Assembly (NCBI GenBank): GCA_947044365.1
Contig: OX345637.1
Coordinates: forward strand, 1,655,001-1,719,000
Source of the DNA: Petrosia ficiformis
Lineage: Eukaryota > Porifera > Demospongiae > Haplosclerida > Petrosiidae
Direction: 5' to 3'
DNA: 64,000 nucleotides
Shown here: piece by piece, positions 25,130 through 36,500 of the stretch
Numbering within the stretch: position 1 is the first letter of the stretch
How the letters are laid out: each line of letters starts with the position of its first letter
The notes under the pieces: model-generated
Told to the model about the DNA's origin: nothing
What the model saw: only the letters and a program-made list of their open reading frames with translations
The model's database searches: none
Translations under genes and position numbers: made by a program

Positions 25130-28100
25130 GTACGTCGAACTATTGCTCATGGATTTCATGAAGTGGTAAAACTATTTGGAAAAAGAAGTCCATGTTTAGT
25201 ACATGAATATAATAAACTATTAAAAGATTCTAATCCTGAGGTACATGTACATGTACATGTGCATTGTAACTATTATTATTAGTATTTAATAGGTTTTAAT
25301 GGGTGTTATTAATAATCTTCAACCAGTACTAGAAACATTTGTTAAAGCTTATAATTTGGATCATAAAACTAAGGTAAATAGAATACTATTATACATTTGT
25401 ATATGTAAGAAATAGAGTACATGTATATCTGGAATAATGGTCTATCCCGTATATATACCTTATGAATATAGTATATTTTAAATGCATACAACATACACAT
25501 GTACATGAAAATTCATGTGCCTAGCTAGCATGCTAGCAAAAGGCATAGAAACGATTAACAAACAAACACAACAAACAAGCAGCCACAATGGCTTATAAAA
25601 TTCATAAAACACAGCCACAAAGGGCTTAGAAAATATTAAAGCAGCCACCCTGGCTTAGAAAAATAACAATGAGCCACCATGGCTTAGAGTTATCGTGTAC
25701 ATGTACATGAGATACATTTACATGTAGGTACTAGAAATTATACAACATGTATGTGCATATACATGTATGTACATGTACATATCACATATACATGTACTGA
25801 ATTTCATTGACTGTCTACACAAGCAATCAGTAATTAAATACATGTACAAGTGCTACATGTACATTGAAAATCACTTCTTCCAATCACTCAATTTTTGCAA
25901 GTACAAGTATGAATAACAACATAAATTCAGAATAAATGTCATTTTTAATTTTGCTAAGCTTTCATTTTGTTATCTTCATAGCAACCCGGTCTCTTTGATA
26001 TAATTCAGCCATTAATAATTGCAGAACAGATGGCATCAAAATGTCGTCAATGGCGTATCCATAGCAACCTCCTGGAGAATCTTGCGCACTTAACATGTTG
26101 TATGACATCAGATCAGCTATATGGAAAATTTGTGCCTCTTCTCTGGAAATGTATCGGAAATAATGTGAGTTAATAACAGGGTAATAATGTGAGTTAATAA
26201 CAGGGTAACGAACTAATAATGTGAGTTAATGACAGGGTAATAATGTGAGTTAATAACAGGGTAATAATGTGAGTTAACAACAGAGTAATAATGTGAGTTA
26301 ATAACAGGGTAATAATGTGAGTTAATAACAGGGTAACGAACTAATAATGTGAGTTAATGAAAGGGTAATAATGTGAGTTAGCAACAGAGTAATAATGTGA
26401 GTTAATAACAGGGTAATAATGTGAGTTAATAACAGGGTAACGAACTAATAATGTGAGTTAATGAAAGGGTAATAATGTGAGTTAACAACAGAGTAATAAT
26501 GTGAGTTAATAACAGGGTAATAATGTGAGTTAATAACAGGGTAACGAACTAATAATGTGAGTTAATGAAAGGGTAATAATGTGAGTTAACAACAGAGTAA
26601 TAATGTGAGTTAATAACAGGGTAATAATGTGAGTTAATAACAGGGTAACGAACTAATAATGTGAGTTAATGAAAGGGTAATAATGTGAGTTAACAACAGG
26701 GTAATAATGTGAGTTAATAACAGGGTAATAATGTGAGTTAATAACAGGGTAACGAACTAATAATGTGAGTTAATAACAGGGTAATAATGTGAGTTAATAA
26801 CAGGGTAATAATGTGAGTTAATAACAGGGTAACGAACTAATAATGTGAGTTAATAACAGGGTAATAATGTGAGTTAATAACAGGGTAATAATGTGAGTTA
26901 ATAACAGGGTAATAATGTGAGTTAATAACAGGGTAATAATGTGAGTTAATGAAAGGGTAATAATGTGAGTTAATAACAGGGTAATAATGTGAGTTAATAA
27001 CAGGGTAATGAACTAATAATGTGAGTTAATGAAAGGGTAATAATGTGAGTTAATGACAGCGTTATGAACTAATAATATGAGTTAATGAAAGGGGGTATAG
27101 GGACAAGAGAGGATAATGTTAATACTGATGACATGGTAATAATATTAGTTAATGAAAGGGGCTATAGGGACAAGAGAGGATAATATTAATATTAATACAA
27201 ATTACCTGTACTACATGTACATATAGTATATGTATGGATTTAGTTATTTGTAGTGTATATTTTCTCTTCAGAGACCACCCAATACTGGTGAAGGAAAATC
27301 CACAGTTGTAAGTTCAAATAATTATTGAAAATGTTTTTTTTATTATTCTTGTACTATATAAATTGTACATTAATTTTTCAAACACCATTTTCATTTCAAT
27401 ATAGTATGTTCTACCAGTCAAGATAGCTGCTTGTAATACAATGTGTAATTATATTAAGAGTATCAGAAAACTTGAACAAAGAAAAGAAATATGTAATAGA
27501 TTTATAACAGGTAAGTATAGTAATAGAGTTACTCTTTATAAAATGTACATGTACATATAAAGTATGTATTTTACAGTATTCACTGGTTAGTGATATACAT
27601 GTACATGTGTACACGTACAAACATGTATGTACATGTACATGTAGCAACTATCCATGTACATGGGTACATGTATGTACATGTACATGTAGCAACCATCCAG
27701 CCATCCTTTTTCAGTAAAATTATATTACATGTAACAGGCCCTCACTTGTTGTTTACTGAAGTAAACCATCAAGGAGTTTCTCAAGTTGTCCAGAATATTT
27801 CTTAATAAAAAGATTTTTAATTTAGGCTTTGGAAGTTAATAAAGAATTGTTTTGAACAAGTCGAGAAACTCCTTTCTGGTTTACCTCAATAAACAAGAAG
27901 TGAGGCCCTACTAATGCTGTGACTGGATAGTCACTATATTACTGACCAGTGGAAACAGTTAAAAACATTGTTATACATGTACATGTACATGTATTATAAG
28001 CCTGGTCATTCCCATCTATTGAAAATGATTTGTAATATTTCATTTTCTTCTTTTCTCAGAATGTGCTCAAAGTACTAATTATAAACAACGTCTTCTCTTC

Positions 28101-31100
28101 ATTGATGTTTGTCATATTATCTTGAGTTTATTTTCAAGACAGTTCTTTAAAGAGAATGGATTCTACTCTGCAGTAGTATCACTAGCAAAGGTATGTGTAT
28201 GTAATGTAATTGTGAAATTATAATGACAATACTTACATATAAAAATGTACATGTACATGTACATGTATGTGTACATGTATTTTCTATAGACTCTCATGTG
28301 TGTGTGTGTACATGTACATGTACATGTACATGTAGCTATTGTATTGACGTGGTAATAGGCCTTTGATGTGATCATACTTTTGACATTGTCACCCTCCTTC
28401 CTCTGAGCTCTGGCTGATTTGTACACACTGTACATGTACATGTACATGTACAATACATACATGTACACATGTAAATGTACATGAAAATATGACAGTTTAC
28501 ATCTTACTTACAATGTACATAATACATGTACTTTTTCTGTTCTTTGTTCTCTTACTTCAGGATTCCACTGTAAATGTTCGTTATCGTCTCTGTTCTCTAC
28601 TTCCCGATCTCAAATCTATTCTACTCTTACCACCTGATAGAGAATATCAACAAGAGTTTGAATCAGCCATTGCTATTCTATTAATGGAAAGAGATCCTGA
28701 ATGTTTGGTTACTGTAAGACACTCAGTAAAAAGAATGGACAAGATTAACTACAGAATACAATCAGTAAGTACATATACATGTACATACACATACATGTAC
28801 ATGTATACCGTGTACATATACATGTACATGTACATGTACATACATGTATACATGTATATGTACATGTACATATACATGTATACCATGTACATATACATGT
28901 ACATGTACATGGACATATAAATGTATACCAATATGTACATATACGTACATGTACATATACATGTACATAGACAGGTACATGTACATATACAATTATACAT
29001 GTACATGTACATATACGTGTATACCATGTACATATACATGTAAAGGTATATCAGTGCTCGAAATAATGTCCAGCAATTGGCCATTTTCCAGACATTTTGC
29101 CTCTTTGTCCATTTTTCCAGACAAAATTCACAACTTGCTGGTCAAATATTGTTTTGTCCAGATGTTTCTGTTGGACACTTTCAAAAACTATTTCGAGCAC
29201 TGATGTACATGTATATTTATGTGTATATGTATATGTACAATTAAAGGACTTTCACCTACATGTACACATGTATGCATGGATCAGGATACATGCAATGCTT
29301 ATTGGAATTGTAAACAAAATGATACATGTACATGTACATACATGCATGTACATTGTATGTATATGTTGTATAACTTTCCACTACATGTACATGTATATAT
29401 TCATGTCACATGTCATCATCTATCTATGTACATGTATACATGTATGTACATGTACATGTGTATATTATATTACATTTTTAGATGGTGATACATTCATTTG
29501 TTGAGGATGAAGTTCTGGACAAAGACAGAGAAGAATTTGAAAAACATCTCTTAAAAGAGGTACAGTACCTCATGTACATGTATTATATAATATTGTGAAT
29601 GAATCATCATTACTATCTGATAACCATAGTGAGTTCATTATAAATTCATGTTGCTATGGAAACATACTGATAAGGCAATGTTATGTGTATATGTACTTGC
29701 ATGTAGTCCTTATCTACAATAAAAATTCACCATACGGTAATTACTTAGTAGATTCATTATCACACTATAGTAGTTCATCAATAGCTTTAACAGGAACTGG
29801 TATATATATCTTGTCAATTGAACACCACAGTATATAGTGAGACAGTAATAACTGTACTATACTGACAGTAGTAAAGGTAATTACTGTTACTGTATGGTGA
29901 CATTTTATTGACACATACTGTAATAATGTTGTATGTCCTGTTCACATACAATGTACCTGTATAATTCTAGTTATATACTATATAGTATTGTTTTGTATTC
30001 TTAACTCGACTGATAATTAAGTTAAGAAAACTAAATTTCTATTGAAAAATACAGTACATGTTTTATTACTGTATCTCAATCTCTATTCTCTTAGGAAGAG
30101 GAATGGGAGAGAGAAAAGGACAGAGAAGGAAGTAATTCTCGGTTGTATCCTGATCCAAGAAAATCTGCTCCTTCTAGTAGAATCAGTGGACAAAGTCCAG
30201 GAACAACAAGAGCATCAACAGGGAAGAAACAAAATCAACCAGGTATTACTGTATACATGTATGTGTTCATGTACATGTATAGTGTCATTACCCTCTAAAT
30301 CGTGTTTCCTCTTTATAATGTGATGATAACAGTTACCTTAGATTGGTACTACTTCACTTAATAATAGTACTAATTTGTAATGTACTACACATGTACATGT
30401 ATATCAAGGTATTACAAAGCTATAGACTTAATTATATAAAAACATACACAATTACAAATGTACATGTATGTATTACATACATGTACATGATGCATGTATA
30501 TGTACATGTACATGACGTTCGCTGGAGAAGTGGGTATTTTCATTTTTGAACTCATTAGGTAGTGGTCTCTCTTTAAATGCATACATTCATATTCACAATG
30601 TATAGTACACATGTACATGTATTCATATCATTATTAATATATTATGTATACATATACACTCAATACACACAGTTAATAAAGTTGTTACTAGAACACAACA
30701 GTTAAGTCCTGGACTTCAGAAGAAAACAAGTAATTTAACAATTGGTGGAGTATATTCAGCACCAAATTCACCACATGCTGGAACAAAAACAGGTATAACT
30801 AGATATTCTGAGAACACATACCTATAATACAATACTGTACTGTAAAGGATGTGACTGAATGAAACATTGTCGACTGATAATAAGAAAACTCAGGATACTT
30901 TGAACTGCCTTCAAAAATAATAATTATGCATACGTTCTACTTTTGAGGTGTCTGATGTGTTTAGAATATGTTTGTGTGGCACACAGACACCAAAGAGAAC
31001 TCTTTCCATCCACCTATTTCTTTATCCATCTGTCCTCATTCTTATTAGGTACAAAGAAAGTTCGTTCTACTAGTATCGGAGGTACTACTACTCTAGAATC

Positions 31101-32398
31101 TATTAAGAAAACACTTCAAACACCAACTACTAATGATCAATCTCCTACTGAGACAATGAGTATGATAATTACTATGAGCTACTACTTAACTATTTATATA
31201 TACATGTACATGTACATAAACATTGTGGTAGCAGGGTCTGGGATATCACCTCAAGCCCCCAGAAACGTTTTTGAAGTCTACACATGCAGTATGTGTTCTG
31301 AGATTGCTTCAGCATCCTTTTAATTGAGTTTGGAAGCCTCATTTGGGGTGTTAAGTAGTTTTGGAAAATACTTGGTCTTTTCTCTCACTCTGTATGCAAC
31401 CTGCTCATGTAATATACAACTGTGATATATATACATGTACATATACTGTATATTATAATACATGTACTTGTAGGAACAATTTATTTCAAAATGGCCAAAA
31501 ATGAAGCCATACAGCGATATACCTACATTATAGTTTCTTTGTTGGATACCACTGTCCTCTAATTTTTCTATTTCATATAATCCACTGCATACACACAATA
31601 TAATTATTATTATATACGTACATTATGTACATGTATAGTAAAATATTAGAACTTTGAATGAGACTATTCCCTTCTCTTGTTCAGGTAAATCATCTACAGT
31701 TACTAGTACTAGTGGTAAACGTGTATGTAGTACTGGATCATCACCAAATCTGTTACTATCTACTAATAAATCATCAAGTAGTTCTACTAAAGGAGTGCAA
31801 TCAACACGTTCTAAAGAGACTTCAATAGGAGCTGGAAATAAATCGTAAGTAATAACTATACTATATCATGTACAGTATCCTATATGTATATGGCTGGGTG
31901 ATAATAATGATAGTATGGGTATTGTTATTGACAGTGTTACTATCAAGTCAGTGATAGCTAAACACTACTATTGTGCTAGTGGACATGTAGTTACAGGCAT
32001 GTGCATTTGACATTGTCTCACCTCAACATGCCCACAACCATATGTGAAAAAACATGCAAAGACACATGTAGCTCTAAGAGTAGTGTATGGGAGTACTTGT
32101 TTTCTTTTCCACAGGTGGAAATGCTCAGAATCTGTATCCAAATTTTAGTTTCATTATCGTGATAGTAATAATAATTCACTGTTGTTCAAGTATCTATAAT
32201 ATTGAGATAGTTAAAAATTTCACTATCACCCACCTCTAGTACATGTACATGTATTACTTAAAGGCCATCATTCATCTCATGTCCATTAATAACCTCATTC
32301 ATTTTTTATACAGGTCTCCCAGTCAATCCTCTCGTAAAACCCAATATGGATTAGCTTATAGTACTAAAGCAGTTACTAAGAAAACTTCTAATAATTAA
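25130..32398 (+). CDS. PPP4R4: PPP4R4-like protein phosphatase 4 regulatory subunit 4, C-terminal part only
   Basis: Thirteen exons: 25130-25240, 25293-25373, 25982-26164, 27272-27307, 27405-27510, 28060-28190, 28561-28764, 29482-29559, 30095-30242, 30673-30792, 31049-31159, 31685-31844 and 32314-32398. They join in frame to 517 codons plus stop. The first eight encode HEAT-like helices that match vertebrate PPP4R4 by memory (VRRTIAHGFHEVV, AAEQ-type and SSDQIY-like SDQLYGKF motifs, NVRYRLCSLLPDLKS). The rest is a Ser/Thr/Lys-rich disordered tail, as in the family. PPP4R4 binds the PP4 catalytic subunit in the cytosol. Roughly the N-terminal 400 residues expected for the family are absent: exon 1 here begins with an internal acceptor in phase 0. 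AATAAA is at 32624-32629. Either the 5' exons lie elsewhere or this is a truncated copy. Confidence 0.8.
25500..25760 (+). repeat. Short tandem 'AGCCACNNTGGCTTA' repeats in a PPP4R4 intron
   Basis: Four imperfect units at about 25580-25690 each contain AGCCAC..TGGCTTA, AGCCAC..GGGCTTA or a close variant, separated by A-rich spacers. Each unit is a small imperfect palindrome. Noncoding. Confidence 0.5.
26161..27110 (+). repeat. 24-bp minisatellite built on a 5' splice site
   Basis: The basic unit is AATAATGTGAGTTAATAACA + GGGT (24 bp). GTGAGTT occurs 35 times between 26165 and about 27050. Every two to five units an 8-bp insert (CGAACTAA) makes a 32-bp variant, giving a higher-order pattern. 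The first unit overlaps the end of PPP4R4 exon 25982-26164, so the real donor AAT|GTGAGT is the founding copy. The last units degrade after 27060. Confidence 0.95.
27540..27690. repeat. TGTACATG simple-sequence tract
   Basis: Runs of the self-complementary octamer family ACATGTAC/TGTACATG. Similar short tracts occur at 25240-25260, 25695-25800, 27975-27995, 28245-28340 and 28430-28480, all in PPP4R4 introns. Confidence 0.8.
28778..29050. repeat. Dense TGTACATA/TGTACATG tract
   Basis: About 270 bp made almost wholly of ACATGTACATATACATGT-like sequence. It gives open frames on both strands (Tyr/Met/Cys/Thr repeats) that are low-complexity artefacts, not genes. Confidence 0.9.
29052..29202. mobile_element. 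151-bp MITE with 14-bp terminal inverted repeats, hAT-like
   Basis: The ends are CAGTGCTCGAAATA and its exact reverse complement. CAGTG ends are typical of hAT-type elements. No 8-bp target duplication is evident; the flanks are TGTACATG repeat, which may hide it. The element lies in the PPP4R4 intron between exons 28561-28764 and 29482-29559. Confidence 0.7.
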
Positions 32399-32623
32399 TA
32401 CACAATATTTATGTACCTTTTTCTCAAGTCTTGTATGTTTGAAACTAAATCTCTTCATGTATTGGTTACAAGTTTTTAAGTCATTTAAATAATTTATACA
32501 ATCACAATGAATTTACTTGCAAATGGTTGCTTTCTGCGGAATACTGTAACTAAAACAGTAAATATTTTATACATTATACAATTTAGTTGTAAGGCTAAAA
32601 GAAGTGGAAATTCCACTTAGTGA

Positions 32624-32629
32624 AATAAA
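32624..32629 (+). terminator. Polyadenylation signal of PPP4R4
   Basis: AATAAA 226 nt after the stop at 32396-32398. The homologous site in the detached copy near 18040 is mutated. Confidence 0.5.
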
Positions 32630-32851
32630 GAGAAAATGTAACATATGTACATGAATGTACAAGTTATTCATTATTGGTTTTTTTAAATGAAATTTATTGA
32701 GATGAATACTGCACTGTACGTGGTTTTACTGGGAACTGCACAACTTGTATATGTAACTATGCCATGCCACTCATGCCAGTCATTTAATGTTGTACAAGAC
32801 ATGCTCATGTTATAATTAGTCACAGGTATTTTCAAAGTTGGAGTCTCAGAA

Positions 32852-33577
32852 AGGATGCTGGCATCAGTAGTTTTGATAAGCTTATATGGCACACCACCAT
32901 TGGACCAAAGAGCTTAAGCTTCTTATTTGGCACTGCATAGTTCTCTCTTTGGGCCAGTGGCACAGTTAATTATGATTATATTGTACTAACAGCATTAATT
33001 CTTAGTTAATTGGCTCAAGATGTAGTCTCAATTAATGGCACACACACTAACCATTTTTGAACCAATTTGGCCCAAGCTTCAAAACTTATCAAAACTATGA
33101 CTGGCATATACCAATCGGTGTGCACATGACACATAAAAGAATTTCATATCAGCAGAAAGTTGCTTGTATATACGTACCTTATGTAGATGATACTGGAACT
33201 AATAGCTTTTCTAACTGAAATAGTATTATATTCAAAAAATTCTATTATTTATAACACTGAAGGATACGAATGTAGTGAAATTTTATGTAATTATAATTAC
33301 ATGTATACCATAGGTTAAAATGTACCTGAAATTCATAATTTTAATGTGCAATAGGTAATTCCATTTCTTTTGCATCAGTATCATAAAGTATTTGACAAAA
33401 CAGCACAGTGCTGTCCATAAACTGACCATCTTTCACTTCACTTTTGATTCGTTAACATGAGTGTGATCATGCAGTCAATACACCAGCCACAGCAGAATTA
33501 GTGAAAGCGAGAAATTTCACAGATTAGTTTGTGGGGGTGATCACCACTGAAATTCAAGGGTGTGTCACATACAAGAA
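32852..33577. other. PPP4R4-G2 intergenic region
   Basis: No exon seen. It should contain the G2 promoter; I see no clear TATA box or other recognisable element. Confidence 0.35.
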
Positions 33578-36500
33578 ATGGCGACTCCTAGGCTTCTTGG
33601 TAAGAACTAAAATTCACCAGTGAATTACAACACATCATGTTTTATTTCATAGGTATTAATGATCTTAATGAAGTTTATCAAGAATGCAAGCAGTTCAGTG
33701 CCAAATGGGATACGATTGGATTGAATCTTGGGGTGGCATCAACTAGTATTGCCATAATCAACAGAGACAACCCTAATAGCTGTGAGCGGTGTATGTATCA
33801 AATGCTTACTAAGTGGTTGCAAAGAGAGAATGAAACTTGTGTGCCAACCTGGAGAAACTTTTCTCGAGCTCTTCGTACTGAAGTGGGCAAAGCAACGGCT
33901 GATCAGATATCATTGAAATACCATGTTACTGATGGTAGTAAGCAGAGAGGTATGCAACAACAGTTTTATGCAAATGACTTAAAGGAGTAGTGTATAAAAA
34001 ATGTACCACACCCATTAATTGACCACCGAGCCACCCAGAAAGATACAACTTCCTTAACTATGTATACATTAGACTCCATGAAGAGCATTAGAACATCTTA
34101 CCACCACCACTGGTAATGAAAAGCCATAATAATAAACTTCAGTGTGTTACCGGAGCCTTGGCCTCAATGTTATTCTATTTTCCTCAATGTTGATTTGTTT
34201 TTCTTGTTAAGTAATATTTGCATTGGCTAGTTTCATTCCATTTTAGCCTGTATTGACTAGTATATGAAGTACATGCCGTAATAAAACACAGTAACAATAA
34301 CACCAATGCAGTGTATATAAAGCATTGTATTGTTCACTTTGGTGTATTATTATCCAGTACCTGTAAAAACAATAGATGCTATACTTACTCATTTCTGAGT
34401 AATTAGTATGTACATGAATTTCTACTTACAATAACAAACATCCAATGTATTAGTATGAGATTTTCCATACTTTATTAACCCTCACCCACATAGGCGGAGT
34501 GGAGGGTTACTGTAATTGTTTTGTCTGTCTGTTTATCTGTTTGTTTTTCGGCAAAATTCCAGCGAACCTACGAACATTGGCACTTTGAAAATACTACCAG
34601 CACATGTCAAATCATACAAGGATCAAAAGGTACAATAGGCCTTTGATAAACCTTTCTGTTTTAAAGTTATGACAATGTTTGTGACTCATGGTCGCCGTTT
34701 AACAACTTTCAGATGACGTCTGGTAGCAAAAGAGTTGACAGAAACACAACTCATCTTGCTTAAAGCCTATTGCTGTCAAATCAGAGTTTGAAATGAAGTA
34801 CAATTGAAGTAGTGGCTGCTACAGCTTCAAACTGGCTCTGAGCTTTGTGACTGGCAATTTTTAGCTTCAGCCATTTATTGCATCCACGATTGAAGCTGTT
34901 TTCAAGTCTGGATTTTAACACTGCGCTTGTAATCTTATACTATATACCTAGTAGGTCGTCGAATGTAAGTTGTAATGCACACACACATAAATATAATATA
35001 ATCTCAGTATAATAATTGTAATAATTATTATTACAGTTAAATATTGTCTGCAGTTATTTCTTTGTCAGTGACTGGATCATTCTCAAGCTGTTTCCCAAGT
35101 CACACTTGTGGCGAGGGTTGTGCACTGCGAGTGCATTCATTATGGTGTGTATTTTATATATAACTCGATATAAATCAATATCAAAAGAAATAAAGTACTA
35201 CTTGCCAAGGAATGCTTTTATTTGGGTTAATTTGGATAGATTAGTTTTTACCATTACTATTATGATCGAAGTTATAAAATTAATATCTATTATTGTTACC
35301 AATATAGAAAAGGTTAAATGATTAATGATTAATTACAGTTTATAAAAGAATAATAAAAAACATTTTATGTGAAAAAACGTATTTCGCTTTGTGGTATCAT
35401 TATTCAATAATCATGGTTGACTTCCTCATGCCTGAAACACAACAGCTTGTTATCATTCTTCTTATTACTTGTAGAACTTTTATCAATAATGCATGCAAGG
35501 AGGTCAAAGCTAAAAAGCATAGAAACAAGACAACTAACAATTAGATTTGTATTTACATAATAAAATCTGTAATTACGTAACATAGTATCATGTAATAGTT
35601 TGTTAAAACTATTTTCAAAGCTGTAAATGATATTCATTGTTGATTGAATTACTGTATACTAATTGCACTTAGTTGTTTCCTTTGTTTTTGATTGGCAGTG
35701 ATTGATAATGATCACAACTTTTGTTATAGATGCTGATACAGAAGAAGATCCTCTCTCTATGTATCAACATGAAATGTGTGGTTGTGGATCATGTACAATT
35801 ATCGACTGGAAACAAGGAAAGAGATGCGAAAAACCAAATACAGAGGAATACCCCAAATTTGTACTTCTCAACCCAAACCACAAGATAGCTTCACAGTTTC
35901 GTCACACTTTATCGGAACAAAATGAATTATATGTGAAGACTAAAGATATTGAGGAGAAATTTCGAGCATCTTCTTGTAAAACATGGTGCTCTTTGAAATT
36001 TGAAGTGGAAGGACGTGGTCAGAGAAAGCGACGAGGACCAAAACAAAATATTAGTGATATTGCAATGGAGTTATGCACTTACTTTCAATTGCCTATGGCT
36101 CTACATGTGACCAATATACAAGAGTTGAACGATCTCTTTTCTAAAATACGTGTTTCCTGGTTTAATTTTGAACCAATTCATTTCATTGCTACACGTCGTC
36201 TTGGTGATTTATATCCTGATGTAATTCGTATGTGGGATGATTATGTTCAGCATTTTAACAAGTATTGCTCCGAGCGTAATCTGAGAGAATATTCGAGTAT
36301 ACTTTTTAATGAAGAAAACGATAACATTTTTATTATTGAAATCGATGAATGTTATTATGAAATGAAAGTTTCAGATATTTCTCGTTTGCGTGACTCTCTG
36401 ATTCGTGTAGTTGGATGTCGTGCAATTTCAGTTCACCTAGTTGCTGTAGGAACAGGTTCCCTCCTGTTGTCATTTTGCTATTGTTTTGATGACTACATCA

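Noticed and set aside
24632..25240. psi-PPP4R4 fusion transcript
   Set aside because: Exon 24632-24671 ends in phase 1 and exon 25130 starts in phase 0. The frame would be lost.
26161..27060. Repeat unit contains ATAACAGGGTAAT, 13 bases of the I-SceI homing site
   Set aside because: The full 18-bp site is absent, and the unit is explained by amplification of the exon-intron junction. Treated as coincidence.
26161..27110. CRISPR-like array
   Set aside because: The units are contiguous with no unique spacers, in a eukaryotic intron. It is a minisatellite.
28163..29504. Many long ORFs on both strands (MYMYMY, CTCTCT types)
   Set aside because: They are translations of the TGTACATG simple repeat and carry no real coding signal.
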